From positions 1-64,000 of the forward strand of contig JACKER010000020.1 of assembly GCA_020632925.1 (NCBI GenBank): a stretch of 64,000 nucleotides of DNA. The letters run 5' to 3'. Origin of the DNA: Alphaproteobacteria bacterium. GTDB taxonomy: Bacteria; Myxococcota_A; UBA796; GCA-2862545. Under the pieces are notes generated by a model. The model was not told where the DNA came from. It did no database searches and saw only the letters and a program-made list of their open reading frames with translations. Made by a program: the position numbers and the translations under genes. Positions 1-8,383 of the stretch are shown here, piece by piece; the first letter of the stretch is position 1, and the number at the start of each line of letters is the position of its first letter.

Positions 1-621
1 CGTGGTCGTCGGGGCGCGCAGACGGCTCCAGGCATATTCCAACAGGTCGCCCGTGGACAGGGCCAGCGCCACCCCGCCGAGCAGGCTGCCCACCGTGGGC
101 CAGTGAACGTCGATCCACGGCCCGTGGTAGAGCAGCACGCACAGCGCGGTGCCCTCGAAGGCCACCGAGATCTGTCCGGGCGGCCGGGCCACGGGGAACA
201 CCCCGGTGGTGCGCGCACCCCACCAGAAGCCGACGCCGACGATGAGATCGCGCAGGATCATCGCGACCGCCATCCAGACCGGCGCGTGCCCCACCATCGC
301 GAGCGCCGCCCAGGTGAAGCCCGTCAGCAGCTTGTCGGAGAGCGGGTCGAGGAACAGCGCCCACCGGCTCTCCGCGTGCAGCAGGCGAGCGGCCCAGCCG
401 TCGAGCAGGTCGGTCACGATGGCGAACAGGAACACGCCGAAGGCCAGCACGTTGCTGTGCAGGACGAGCAGCACGCCCATCACGATCGGGCCGCACAGAC
501 CGCGGCTGACGGTGATCGCGTTCGGGATCAGCGCCACCGGGCCGGTCGCGCGCGGTCTGTCGTCAACTTTCGCCACCGGGCGTGGCTCCGAGCGGGGTCG
601 CTCAGTATCCGGGGGGACCAT
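1..621 (-). CDS. CDP-alcohol phosphatidyltransferase, PgsA-like (3' end outside the window)
   Basis: This would be an integral membrane enzyme that transfers a phosphatidyl group from CDP-diacylglycerol to an alcohol such as glycerol 3-phosphate. 207 codons are visible without a stop, so the C-terminus lies beyond base 1. The N-terminal region contains IPNAITVSRGL, typical of PgsA-type proteins, followed by the family signature DLLDGWAARLLHAESRW then ALFLDPLSD. The signature is normally DGxxAR-x8-GxxxDxxxD; here the Gly of the third block is Ala. All four Asp and the Arg are kept. Several hydrophobic segments follow. The ATG used here shares a CATG with the start of the divergent ABC ATPase. 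A GTG at the VALIPNAI segment would give a more usual N-terminus, so the start is uncertain. The substrate cannot be told from the sequence. Confidence 0.8.
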   Translation of the reverse strand, partial: MVPPDTERPRSEPRPVAKVDDRPRATGPVALIPNAITVSRGLCGPIVMGVLLVLHSNVLAFGVFLFAIVTDLLDGWAARLLHAESRWALFLDPLSDKLLTGFTWAALAMVGHAPVWMAVAMILRDLIVGVGFWWGARTTGVFPVARPPGQISVAFEGTALCVLLYHGPWIDVHWPTVGSLLGGVALALSTGDLLEYAWSRLRAPTTT

Positions 622-1294
622 GATCCGGCTCCGCGAGCTCCGAAAGTCGTACGTGATGGCCGGTCGGCCCCTGCCCGTGCTCAAGGGCATCGACCTGACC
701 ATCCCGACGGGCGAGCTCGCCGCGATCACCGGGTCCTCCGGCTCCGGCAAGTCCACGCTGCTCAACGTGCTCGGCATCCTCGACGCCTACGACTCGGGCT
801 CGTACGAGCTCGGCGACGTGCTCGTGAAGGACCTGACCGAGGCCCGGGCGGCCGAGCTGCGGAACAAGTACGTCGGCTTCGTCTTCCAGAGCTTCCACCT
901 GCTCCCCTACAAGAACGCGACCGAGAACGTGGCCCTGCCGCTCTACTATGCAGGCATTCCGCGGCGGGAGCGCTTCCGGCGGGCCAACGAGCTCCTCGAG
1001 CGCGTGGGGCTGGGCGACCGCGCGGACCACCTGCCGAACCAGCTCTCCGGCGGCCAGAAGCAGCGCGTGGCCATCGCGCGCTCGCTGGTCACGAACCCCC
1101 GGCTGCTGCTCGCCGACGAGCCGACGGGCGCGCTCGACTCCGCCACCAGCAAGGAGATCATGGACCTGCTGGTGGAGGTGAACCGCGCGGGGACGACCGT
1201 GGTGGTCGTCACGCACGAGTCCGTCGTGGCCGACCGCTGTCCGCGGCGCATCCGCCTGGTCGACGGGCTGATCGCCGAGGACCAGCACTCGTGA
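620..1294 (+). CDS. MacB/LolD-type ABC transporter ATPase
   Basis: This 224-residue cytoplasmic ATPase belongs to the FtsE/LolD/MacB branch, which powers mechanotransmission by FtsX-like permeases rather than membrane import. The Walker A motif GSSGSGKST is at residues 38-46, the Q-loop is in FVFQSFHLLPY, the signature is LSGGQKQRVAIAR, Walker B is LLLADEPTGALD and the H-loop is VVVVTHE. The start at ATG 620 follows a G-rich stretch (611-616) and gives the usual MI-L-x-L-x-K-x-Y N-terminus. Its stop overlaps the GTG of the next gene (GTGA), so it is the first gene of a four-gene operon with two permeases and an adaptor. In classical MacB the ATPase and permease are fused; here they are separate, as in LolCDE. 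Confidence 0.92.
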   Translation: MIRLRELRKSYVMAGRPLPVLKGIDLTIPTGELAAITGSSGSGKSTLLNVLGILDAYDSGSYELGDVLVKDLTEARAAELRNKYVGFVFQSFHLLPYKNATENVALPLYYAGIPRRERFRRANELLERVGLGDRADHLPNQLSGGQKQRVAIARSLVTNPRLLLADEPTGALDSATSKEIMDLLVEVNRAGTTVVVVTHESVVADRCPRRIRLVDGLIAEDQHS

Positions 1295-2523
1295 TCGACG
1301 CCGCGCTGGAGATCTTCGAGTCCCTGTCGCGCCACGGCGTGCGGACCGTGCTCACGCTGCTCTCGGTGGCGTGGGGCACGTTCGTGCTCGTGGTGCTGCT
1401 CGGCGCGGGGCAGGGGCTGTCGAACACGGCGGGCCACGAGTTCCGCGACGACGCCGTGAACAGCCTCTGGCTGTACCGCGGGACCACGAGCCGGCCGTGG
1501 GACGGGCTGCCCGTCGGTCGCTCGGTGACCTTCACCAACGCCGACCTGCCCTTCCTGCAGGCCCGGATCCCCGAGATCGACCACCTGACCGGCCGCTTCT
1601 ACACCTGGGGCGGGCAGCAGATCTCCGCCAACGGGCGCAGCAGCGACTTCGACGTGCGCAGCGTCCACCCCGACCACCAGTTCCTCGAGAACACGAAGGT
1701 CGTGAAGGGGCGGTACCTCGACGAGCTCGACATCGAGGAGCACCGCAAGGTCACGGTCATCGGCGTGCCGGTCGCGGAGTTCCTGTTCCGCGGCGCCGAC
1801 CCGCTCGGCCAGTGGATCAGCGTGGGCGGCGTGCCGTTCCGCGTGGTCGGCGTGTTCGACGACGACGGCGGCGAGAACGAGACGCGCATGGTCTACCTCC
1901 CGATCAGCACGGCCCAGGCGGCGTTCGGGGGGTACGACCGGGTCCACCAGGTGATGTTCACCATCGGGGACGCCTCGGTCGAGGAGTCGGTGCGCATCGA
2001 GCAGGAGGTGCGCCAGCTGATGTCGGCGCGCAAGCGCTTCGACCCCGACGACCCGCGCGCGCTGCGGGTGCGCAACAACGTCGAGGGGTACGCGCAGATC
2101 GTCCACATCCTGGCGCTGCTCGAGGCCTTCGTGTGGCTCGTCGGCCTGGGCACGATGACGGCCGGGCTGGTCGGCGTCTCCAACATCCTGCTCGTCACCG
2201 TGCGCGAGCGGACCGGGGAGATCGGGCTGCGCAAGGCGCTGGGTGCGCGCCCGAGCTCGATCGTGGGCTCGATCGTCGCCGAGGCCGTGCTGCTCACCGG
2301 CGTCGCCGGGTACCTCGGCATCGTGGGCGGCGTGGCCTGCATCGCGCTCATCAAGGTGGGCTTCCCGGACAACGAGTACATCCGGGACCCCGCGGTGCGG
2401 CTCGGTCCGGCGCTCGCGGCCGGCGCCATCCTCGTCGTGGCCGGGGCCATCGCCGGCGCCGCACCCGCCATCCGCGCGGCCTCCATCCGCCCGGTCGAAG
2501 CCCTGCGCGAGGGGGCCCAGTGA
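1291..2523 (+). CDS. MacB/FtsX-like ABC permease, paralogue 1
   Basis: A 410-residue inner-membrane protein with the MacB permease layout: one N-terminal transmembrane helix (about residues 15-40), a large MacB_PCD-type periplasmic domain (about 45-260), then three C-terminal helices. The FtsX-domain signature near the second helix (VTVRERTGEIGLRKALGA) and the terminal P-A-I-R-A-A-x-I-x-P-V-E-A-L-R are both present. The start is GTG overlapping the TGA of the ATPase, and the stop in turn overlaps the GTG of the second permease. The periplasmic part shares long stretches with the next protein (GRYLDELDIEEHRKVTVIG against GRFLDELDLDERRKVAVIG), so the two genes come from a duplication and probably form a heterodimer. 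Confidence 0.9.
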   Translation: MIDAALEIFESLSRHGVRTVLTLLSVAWGTFVLVVLLGAGQGLSNTAGHEFRDDAVNSLWLYRGTTSRPWDGLPVGRSVTFTNADLPFLQARIPEIDHLTGRFYTWGGQQISANGRSSDFDVRSVHPDHQFLENTKVVKGRYLDELDIEEHRKVTVIGVPVAEFLFRGADPLGQWISVGGVPFRVVGVFDDDGGENETRMVYLPISTAQAAFGGYDRVHQVMFTIGDASVEESVRIEQEVRQLMSARKRFDPDDPRALRVRNNVEGYAQIVHILALLEAFVWLVGLGTMTAGLVGVSNILLVTVRERTGEIGLRKALGARPSSIVGSIVAEAVLLTGVAGYLGIVGGVACIALIKVGFPDNEYIRDPAVRLGPALAAGAILVVAGAIAGAAPAIRAASIRPVEALREGAQ

Positions 2524-3779
2524 ACCCCTTCGACCTCGATCGCTGGCAGGAGGTGGGCGACGCGCTGCTCGCGAGCCCCGTGCGCACGCTGCTGTCGATG
2601 GCGGGCGTGTTCTGGGGGACCTTCGCGCTCGTCGTGATGCTCGGCTTCGGCAAGGGGCTCGAGACGGCCACCGAGCGCGCGGTCCGCGGGATGGCGACCA
2701 ACGCCGTCTTCCTGTGGGGCGGCAAGCGCACGATGCCGTTCCAGGGCTTCCCGACCGACGAGTGGCTCGAGCTCGACGCCAGCGACGTGGAGCCGCTGCG
2801 CCAGCTCGAGGGGATGCGCTGGCTCGCGCCCCGCAACCAGCTCGGGGGTCACCGCGGCTCGGGCGTGGCGCGGCGGGGGCCCGAGGCGGGGACGTTCAAC
2901 GTCGTGGGCGACGTGCCGGAGATGGCGTTCATCGAGACCAGCCGCTTCGATGGCGGGCGCTTCCTGGACGAGCTCGACCTGGACGAGCGGCGCAAGGTCG
3001 CGGTCATCGGCAAGCAGGTCGCGGAGACGCTGTTCGCCGACGGCGCCGACCCCATGGGCGACTGGATCGAGATCGGCGGCGTGCCGTTCAAGGTGGTCGG
3101 GCTCTACCACTCGGCGCGGACCGACGACATGGGCGACCGCGAAGAGCAGACGATCCACATCCCGCTGACCACGTTCCGCACGGTGTTCGACGGTGGGCGC
3201 CCCTCGGTGCAGTGGTTCGCGGCGGTGGCCGAGGACAACGTGTCCGCGAGCGACCTCGAGGACCGGATGAAGGTGCTGCTCAAGGAGCGCCACCACGTCC
3301 ACCCCGACGACGACATGGCGTTCGGCTCGTTCAACGCCGAGCGCGAGTTCGGGCGCATCCGACGGCTGTTCAGCGGGATCCGCGGGACGACCTGGCTGGT
3401 GGGTTCCGCGACGCTGCTCTCGGGCGCCATCGGCATCGGCAACGTCATGCTGGTGGTGGTCCGCGAGCGCACCCGTGAGATCGGCGTGCGCCGTGCCGTC
3501 GGCGCCACCCCGCGCGACATCGTGCGGATGATCCTGATGGAGGCGCTGGTGATGACCTCGCTGGCGGGCTTCGCCGGCCTGGTCGCGGGCGTGGTGCTGT
3601 GCGAGCTCGCGTCCGCCGCCATCGGTCCCGACAACCCCTCGTTCGGCCCGCCCCAGGTCGACGCCACCGCCACGCTGATCGCGGGCGTGGTGCTCGTCTG
3701 CGCGGGCCTGTTGGCCGGCGTGCTGCCGGCTCGCCGCGCTGCGGCCATCCACCCGGTCGAAGCGCTGCGCTCGGAGTAA
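2520..3779 (+). CDS. MacB/FtsX-like ABC permease, paralogue 2
   Basis: A 419-residue paralogue of the preceding permease with the same topology: a helix near residues 20-45 (SMAGVFWGTFALVVMLGFG), a periplasmic MacB_PCD domain and three C-terminal helices. The FtsX motif reads VVVRERTREIGVRRAVGA and the protein ends PARRAAAIHPVEALRSE. The start is a GTG overlapping the previous TGA. Two distinct permeases behind one ATPase suggest a heterodimeric transporter comparable in organisation to LolC/LolE. The downstream MacA-type adaptor, however, indicates a tripartite export pump rather than lipoprotein release. The substrate is unknown. Confidence 0.9.
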   Translation: MNPFDLDRWQEVGDALLASPVRTLLSMAGVFWGTFALVVMLGFGKGLETATERAVRGMATNAVFLWGGKRTMPFQGFPTDEWLELDASDVEPLRQLEGMRWLAPRNQLGGHRGSGVARRGPEAGTFNVVGDVPEMAFIETSRFDGGRFLDELDLDERRKVAVIGKQVAETLFADGADPMGDWIEIGGVPFKVVGLYHSARTDDMGDREEQTIHIPLTTFRTVFDGGRPSVQWFAAVAEDNVSASDLEDRMKVLLKERHHVHPDDDMAFGSFNAEREFGRIRRLFSGIRGTTWLVGSATLLSGAIGIGNVMLVVVRERTREIGVRRAVGATPRDIVRMILMEALVMTSLAGFAGLVAGVVLCELASAAIGPDNPSFGPPQVDATATLIAGVVLVCAGLLAGVLPARRAAAIHPVEALRSE

Positions 3780-3791
3780 GGAAGAGACTCG

Positions 3792-4910
3792 ATGCGAAGG
3801 ATCCTGCTGCCCCTCGTCCTCGTCCCCGGCGTCCTGCTGGCCTTCGTGGCCACGGTCGGCTTCCTGTGGTGGCAGTCGCTGCCGGAGACCGAGGAGCTCG
3901 TGCTGGTCTCGCCCGAGGTGACCGATCTGGTGCTCAAGACCGTCGCGACCGGCGCCATCGTCCCGAGGGTGGAGGTCGAGATCAAGAGCCGCGTCTCGGG
4001 CGTGATCGCGGAGCTCGACGTGCAGCCGGGCGAGCACGTGGACCAGGGCGACCGCATCGCGACGGTGCGGGTGATCCCGAACTCCGCATCGCTCGAGAGC
4101 GCCCAGAGCCGGTTGCGGACCGCCCGGATCCAGCTGGACGCCGCGAAGACCGAGCTCGACCGCGTGCAGGCGCTCGCCGCGCAGAACGCCGCGTCGGGGG
4201 CCGAGCTGCAGCGCGCGGTCACGAACCACGACCTCGCCCGCCAGGAGGAGGGCGCGGCCGCGACCCAGCTCCGCATCGTGCGCGACGGCGCCGCCGGGCG
4301 TGGCGACGTGGCGACGGACATCAAGTCGACGGTGAAGGGCATGGTGCTCGACGTGCCGGTCGAGCTCGGGGTCTCCGTGACCGAGACGAACACGTTCAGC
4401 GCGGGCACGACCATCGCGACCGTGGCCGACATGACCGACATGGTGTTCGAGGGGACGGTCGACGAATCCGAGGTGGGGCGGATCCGCGAGGGGATGCCGA
4501 TCCTGGTGACGGTGGGTGCGCTCCGGGAGGCCCGCATCCCCGGCACGCTCGAGTTCATCGCGCCCAAGGGCGTGGTGAAGGACGGGACGGTGCAGTTCGA
4601 GATCCGCGCGAGCATCCGCCCGGAGGGGGACCTGTTCGTGCGCGCGGGCAGCTCGGCCAACGCCGAGATCGTGCTGGACGAGCGCAAGCAGGTGCTGGCG
4701 CTGCAGGAGAAGGCGCTGCACTTCGAGGAGGGCGCCCCCTGGGTCGAGGTGCAGACCGCCACCGGCGGCTTCGAGCGCCAGGACCTCGAGGTCGGGCTGT
4801 CCGACGGGCTGCAGATCGAGGTCGTGAAGGGGCTGTCGGGCGGCGAGCAGATCCGCGTGTCCGCGACGGCGATGGACGCCGGTGGCCCCCGTCGTCGCCG
4901 GGGGCGCTGA
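3792..4910 (+). CDS. MacA-like periplasmic adaptor (HlyD/RND membrane-fusion family)
   Basis: This 372-residue membrane-anchored adaptor would link the inner-membrane ABC transporter to an outer-membrane exit duct. An N-terminal helix (residues 3-27) is followed by a barrel-sandwich lipoyl half (VEIKSRVSGVIAELDVQPGEHVDQGD), an alpha-helical hairpin rich in A/E/Q/R (about 95-160), the second lipoyl half (STVKGMVLDVPVELGVSV) and beta-barrel domains (ADMTDMVFEGTVDESEVG). It lies 12 nt after the second permease, with AAGGAAGAG upstream of the ATG as ribosome site, and closes the operon. No TolC-like duct gene is in the window, so a shared one must be used. The family assignment is firm; the cargo is not predictable. 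Confidence 0.88.
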   Translation: MRRILLPLVLVPGVLLAFVATVGFLWWQSLPETEELVLVSPEVTDLVLKTVATGAIVPRVEVEIKSRVSGVIAELDVQPGEHVDQGDRIATVRVIPNSASLESAQSRLRTARIQLDAAKTELDRVQALAAQNAASGAELQRAVTNHDLARQEEGAAATQLRIVRDGAAGRGDVATDIKSTVKGMVLDVPVELGVSVTETNTFSAGTTIATVADMTDMVFEGTVDESEVGRIREGMPILVTVGALREARIPGTLEFIAPKGVVKDGTVQFEIRASIRPEGDLFVRAGSSANAEIVLDERKQVLALQEKALHFEEGAPWVEVQTATGGFERQDLEVGLSDGLQIEVVKGLSGGEQIRVSATAMDAGGPRRRRGR

Positions 4911-4916
4911 GCCCAT

Positions 4917-6062
4917 TCACGGGCAGGTGATCGGGCCGAAGGGGAGCGTGCCGTCCGCGAGGAACCCGATCTGCAGGTCGTCGAGGTGGCTGGTCCCCAG
5001 CCAGTCGTGGATCTCCTCGGACACACCGGCCACGTGCGCGTTGTCCCCCGGCCCCGTCTCGTACCCGGCGGCCGCCACGACCGCGCGGCCGTTCGCAGGG
5101 TTCCGGACCAGCATGCGGGTGCCGGGCGTGGGGCGGTCCCGCCAGTACATGTTGATGGTCCACGCCTCCTCGACGACGGGCAGCTTCGCGCCGGTCGCGC
5201 CCTGGCCATACTCGCTGCCGCCTTCGCCCGCGGGCGCCCACGGCTCGGTGCGGTTCATGACGTAGCCGGTGGCGGCCTCGCTGTTCGCGTAATGGCGGGC
5301 GATCCCGTCGGTGAACGAGGTCGGCCAGCCCGAGCCGAAGCCGTCTGCCGTGGTCACAAGGTGCGCCTCCTTCACCACGGGCCCCACGGTGGGCGTCCGG
5401 AGGAAGACGCTGCCCGCGCTCGTGAAGCAGTCGGAGACCGAGGCGTCGCACGCGCTCCAGAACATGCGGACATCGGTGGGCACGACCTCGCAGGACCCGC
5501 CGCCGCCGAGCAGATCCACCGTCAGGTCGTACGGACCCGCCTGCGGCACGCCGTCCGCGTCCACCCAGGTGTCGAGCACCAACCAGTACGTGCCGGCGGT
5601 GACCGGGACCGTGACCCGCTCGTGGTCGCGCGCCACGCAGGCGTCGGGGTCGGGTGCCGACAGCAGGTGGACGTCGACGTCGATCCCGTCGCCCGCGATC
5701 TCGTCGATCCCGGCCGTCAACACGGCGTCCTCGGGGATGTGGACCACGTACCACCACTCGGGGCCGCCCTCGTCGACATCGGGCGCGCAGCCGTAGCGGT
5801 CCGCGGCGGAGGTCGGGCCGTCCGACGTGTCGCGGTGGTCGACGTAGGGGAAGACGTCGATGACCAGCGGGTCGCAGGCACTCCCCAGGCCCGTGGGGCA
5901 GGGGACCCCCGTGTCGCCGGTGGTGCCGGTCGTGCCCGTGGTGGTGGTGGTCGTGGTCGTGGTCGTCGGGGGTGTGGGCGGGAGCGGGCGGGTGGACGCG
6001 ACCGGGGCGCAGGCCAGGAGCAGCGTCATCGGAGCGACCAGCAGCGGACAGGGGGTGCGCAT
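4917..6062 (-). CDS. Predicted lipoprotein with a poly-Thr linker, function unknown
   Basis: 381 residues. The N-terminus MRTPCPLLVAPMTLLLAC gives a lipobox at Cys18, followed by a low-complexity linker with a run of Thr and then GTTGTTGDTG. The linker is encoded by imperfect ACC/ACG triplets and could be prone to slippage. The middle (about 85-190) has features of a PPC-like beta domain (PVTAGTYWLVLDTW). The C-terminal part (about 195-381) has a pattern of Trp, Asn and Cys residues (CDASVSDC, MYWRDRP, VAAAGYETGPGDNAH) that I do not recognise. It is convergent with the MacA-like gene, with only 6 nt between the stops. Surface exposure is inferred from the lipobox; no enzymatic function can be assigned. 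Confidence 0.75.
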   Translation of the reverse strand: MRTPCPLLVAPMTLLLACAPVASTRPLPPTPPTTTTTTTTTTGTTGTTGDTGVPCPTGLGSACDPLVIDVFPYVDHRDTSDGPTSAADRYGCAPDVDEGGPEWWYVVHIPEDAVLTAGIDEIAGDGIDVDVHLLSAPDPDACVARDHERVTVPVTAGTYWLVLDTWVDADGVPQAGPYDLTVDLLGGGGSCEVVPTDVRMFWSACDASVSDCFTSAGSVFLRTPTVGPVVKEAHLVTTADGFGSGWPTSFTDGIARHYANSEAATGYVMNRTEPWAPAGEGGSEYGQGATGAKLPVVEEAWTINMYWRDRPTPGTRMLVRNPANGRAVVAAAGYETGPGDNAHVAGVSEEIHDWLGTSHLDDLQIGFLADGTLPFGPITCP

Positions 6063-6171
6063 GGGTCCATGATAGGCCTCCTGCCCGTACAGCGTCGTCG
6101 GGTCGGGCTACGGGCGGGCGCTTGCTGTAGACTCCCGCGATTCGTCGCCCTCGCGGCGTCGCGGAGGTGTG

Positions 6172-6645
6172 ATGAGCATCCGTTGGTCGATCGATCCGAA
6201 GGTCCGGGCCGAGGTCCACTTCTTCACCGGCCTGTCCTTCAGCGGCGTGCGCTCCGTGGTCCACGTCTTCGCGGGCGGGCGGCGCCAGGGGCCGGAGCTC
6301 GAGGGCGATCGGGTGAAGTCCTGCGCGCTGGTCGGTCCGTTGGGGACGCGGATGGTCCTGCAGGCCTCGCCGAGCGAGACGGACTGGGAGATCGCGCCCT
6401 GGCGGGCCGTGATCCTGCGCCAGGGCACCACGATCAAGGCACCGGTCAGCGGCCTGCCCGCGGTCCAGATCCCCGATCTCGACCACCTCGACCGGTTCGA
6501 CGCGAAGCGACCCGACCCCGACGCCGAGGAGGGTTTCCTGCTCGCGGGCTCGGTGAACGAAGGCCAGGGCTGGACCTACGTGGGGCGCAACCTCGGCGCC
6601 GAGCTGAAGTGCAACGTCCTCGGGATCCGTCTCGATCTGGTGTGA
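6172..6645 (+). CDS. Hypothetical cytosolic protein
   Basis: 157 residues, no signal peptide and no transmembrane segment. It appears to be a beta-rich globular protein: short alternating hydrophobic strands such as AEVHFFTGLSF, SVVHVFAGG and TRMVLQASP, with a C-terminal GLNEG-like turn (GSVNEGQGWTYVGRNLG). No catalytic motif is recognised. GGAGGT lies 3 nt upstream of the chosen ATG; a GTG one codon further upstream is possible but would abut that site. The gene stands between the divergent Thr-rich lipoprotein gene and the next small lipoprotein gene. Confidence 0.6.
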   Translation: MSIRWSIDPKVRAEVHFFTGLSFSGVRSVVHVFAGGRRQGPELEGDRVKSCALVGPLGTRMVLQASPSETDWEIAPWRAVILRQGTTIKAPVSGLPAVQIPDLDHLDRFDAKRPDPDAEEGFLLAGSVNEGQGWTYVGRNLGAELKCNVLGIRLDLV

Positions 6646-6666
6646 GGGCCGGGGTAGCATCCGCGC

Positions 6667-7011
6667 ATGCGACACCTCCTCCCCAGCGTCCTGACCCTGA
6701 CCCTCATCGCCTGCGGTGGCGGCGGCGGCGACGACTGCGAAGACCCCGCGGACATGCCGGTCGACGTGACCGTCGAGGACAGCGTGGGCAACCCCGTGAC
6801 CGAGGCGCCCGTCGAGCTCGATGGTGAGGCCTGCGCCGACAACGGCGACGGGACGTACGCCTGCGTCGCGCACCCGAACGGACACGGCCAGCTCTCGGTC
6901 GTCGACGGTCGGTTCAACGCGTGGTCGCAGTTCCTCGAGCTGCCCGACTTCGAGTGCGAGAACGACCCGTTCTCCGTGCTCGTCACGCTGATGCCCCCGA
7001 TGGGGATGTAG
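6667..7011 (+). CDS. Small predicted lipoprotein with a carboxypeptidase-regulatory-like fold
   Basis: 114 residues. A normal lipoprotein signal (MRHLLPSVLTLTLIAC, Cys16) is followed by a Gly linker and a domain starting DVTVEDSVGNPVTEAPVEL. This pattern of V-x-D-x-x-G-N-P-V-x-x-A-x-V is typical of CarboxypepD_reg or Big-like surface domains, and is followed by NGDGTYAC and a closing beta strand. It probably resides in the outer or inner membrane facing the periplasm. Four Cys beyond the lipid anchor could form disulfides. The gene stands alone and is followed 11 nt later by the zinc-finger gene. The function is unknown. Confidence 0.65.
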   Translation: MRHLLPSVLTLTLIACGGGGGDDCEDPADMPVDVTVEDSVGNPVTEAPVELDGEACADNGDGTYACVAHPNGHGQLSVVDGRFNAWSQFLELPDFECENDPFSVLVTLMPPMGM

Positions 7012-7022
7012 CCGTCCCCGGG

Positions 7023-7265
7023 GTGACGCCCGAGCAGCTCGCGGCCATCCGCGCCCACCTCGAGGGCACCGCGGAGCTGGCGCGGGTCGACCGGGCGATC
7101 GAGGACGGCACCTACGGGACCTGCGCCCGCTGCGGCGAGGAGCTCGACGGCGAGCAGCTCGTGGCGCGTCCGCTGCTCGGGCTCTGTCCGGACTGCCTCG
7201 GTGGGTTGGCGGCGGAGCAGGGCGGACGACGCTTCGGGATCTGCGGCGTCCGGCCTCGACGGTGA
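7023..7265 (+). CDS. DksA/TraR-type C4 zinc-finger protein
   Basis: 80 residues. The C-terminal half carries the DksA/TraR zinc finger, C-A-R-C-G-E-E-L ... ARPLLGLCPDC, with all four Cys ligands, preceded by a short helix (LARVDRAIEDGTYGTC) usual in this family. Full DksA has a long coiled coil with a DxxDxA tip; here only a stub remains, as in short TraR-like proteins, so direct action on RNA polymerase is possible but not shown. The GTG start at 7023 is preferred because the upstream extension of the frame runs through the previous lipoprotein gene. The stop overlaps the GTG of the following gene (GTGA), so the two are probably co-translated. Confidence 0.75.
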   Translation: MTPEQLAAIRAHLEGTAELARVDRAIEDGTYGTCARCGEELDGEQLVARPLLGLCPDCLGGLAAEQGGRRFGICGVRPRR

Positions 7266-8383
7266 GCCTCGAGCGCCTGGCGCGACTCGGCGGCTGGCGG
7301 CTGGCGCTCCGGCTCGCGGAGGCCTTGCGTGGAGCGGATCGCGTCGAGCTGGAGCGGATCGCGGCGGCGCTGGCCCCACCCGAGGAGGACGAGGAGGACG
7401 ACGTCGAGGAGCGGGTGCGGGTGCCGGGCTTCGAGGCCTGGGAGCACGGGGAGGCGGCGCTGTGGGCGTCCACCGACGAGGAGCGCGGACGCTGGCTCGA
7501 TCGGGCGCTCGACGCGTTCGACGCCATCGCCCGCCACCCGATCGACCCCGGCAACGACGAGGGGCCGATGTGGGCCATCGCGCACCTCCTCGACGAGCCC
7601 CGGCTCCGGCGGGCGCTGGCCATCGCGGACCGCATGGAGGGGGCAGGCTGGACCTACGATCTGGGTGGCACGCGGGCGGCGCTCACGGCGCGGCTGGCGG
7701 CGCTGGGCCACGTGGACGAGGCGCTCTCGCGCGTGCCGGGCATCGGGGGCACGGACCCCTTCGCGCCCCACTGGCGGGCCGAGGCCTGGGGCGGCGTGCT
7801 CGGCGCGATGCTCGCCGCCGACCCGACGGTGCTCGCGGACCAGTTGTGGGCGCGGATCTCGGACCCGCTCGAGCGCGACGAGGCCTTCCGGTACCGGGTG
7901 CTCGACGCGGTGCTGCACGCCTGCCCCGAGGCGCCGAGCGCGGCCGCCGTCCGCTCGTGGCTGGCCTTCGCCGACGGGCTGCCTCCGCGCCTGCGGCAGC
8001 TCTCGGTCCAGCACGTCGCGGAGCAGTGGCCGGAGGCGCTGCCCACGGAGACCTGGGTGGCCGTCTGCGAGGGGCTGCCCGAGCCGGTCGACGCGCTGCT
8101 GGACCTCGCGGGCGCCGTCCCCCGACCTCGGCCATTGCTGGAGGCGGCGCTGCGGCTCCTCGGGGACACGCCGCCCGCCGACGCGCTCCCCGCGCTCGCC
8201 GAGCACCGAGCGGCGCTGACGACGGACGAGCTGCGTCCCGCCTGGGTGGCGTGGCTCGCGTCGCTCGGCGACGACGACGGCGCGCGGGTCGTCCTCGACG
8301 TCGACGGCGTCGAGGAGCTGGTGCTCACCCTAGAGGGCCCGGAGGCCGCGCTGGCGGCGATGCGCACCGTGCTCCCACCGTGA
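7262..8383 (+). CDS. Hypothetical helical-repeat protein
   Basis: 373 residues, Ala/Leu/Glu-rich and almost entirely alpha-helical by composition. An acidic stretch near residues 40-50 (PPEEDEEDDVEE) is followed by repeating helix pairs (ALDAFDAIARHP, RLRRALAIADRMEGAG, ALTARLAALGHVDEALSRV) that resemble TPR or HEAT-like solenoids, although no canonical repeat is clear. There is no signal peptide, so it is probably a cytosolic scaffold. The start is GTG within the stop of the zinc-finger gene and its own stop overlaps the GTG of the glycosyltransferase gene. It therefore sits in the middle of a three-gene translationally coupled unit. The function is unknown. Confidence 0.65.
   Translation: MSLERLARLGGWRLALRLAEALRGADRVELERIAAALAPPEEDEEDDVEERVRVPGFEAWEHGEAALWASTDEERGRWLDRALDAFDAIARHPIDPGNDEGPMWAIAHLLDEPRLRRALAIADRMEGAGWTYDLGGTRAALTARLAALGHVDEALSRVPGIGGTDPFAPHWRAEAWGGVLGAMLAADPTVLADQLWARISDPLERDEAFRYRVLDAVLHACPEAPSAAAVRSWLAFADGLPPRLRQLSVQHVAEQWPEALPTETWVAVCEGLPEPVDALLDLAGAVPRPRPLLEAALRLLGDTPPADALPALAEHRAALTTDELRPAWVAWLASLGDDDGARVVLDVDGVEELVLTLEGPEAALAAMRTVLPP

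Noticed and set aside
1893..4916. 1007-residue minus-strand open frame
   Set aside because: It is a high-GC shadow: Arg/His/Asp-rich, no domains, and it lies antisense to two well-defined permease genes and the adaptor gene.
5930..5985. Possible simple-sequence contingency locus (GTGGTCGTGGTC)
   Set aside because: It encodes the Thr linker of a lipoprotein in triplets that stay in frame; slippage would not switch the gene off.
4555..7635. 1026-residue minus-strand open frame
   Set aside because: Low-complexity Arg/Pro/Ser content, spans several real genes on both strands, and shows no family motif.
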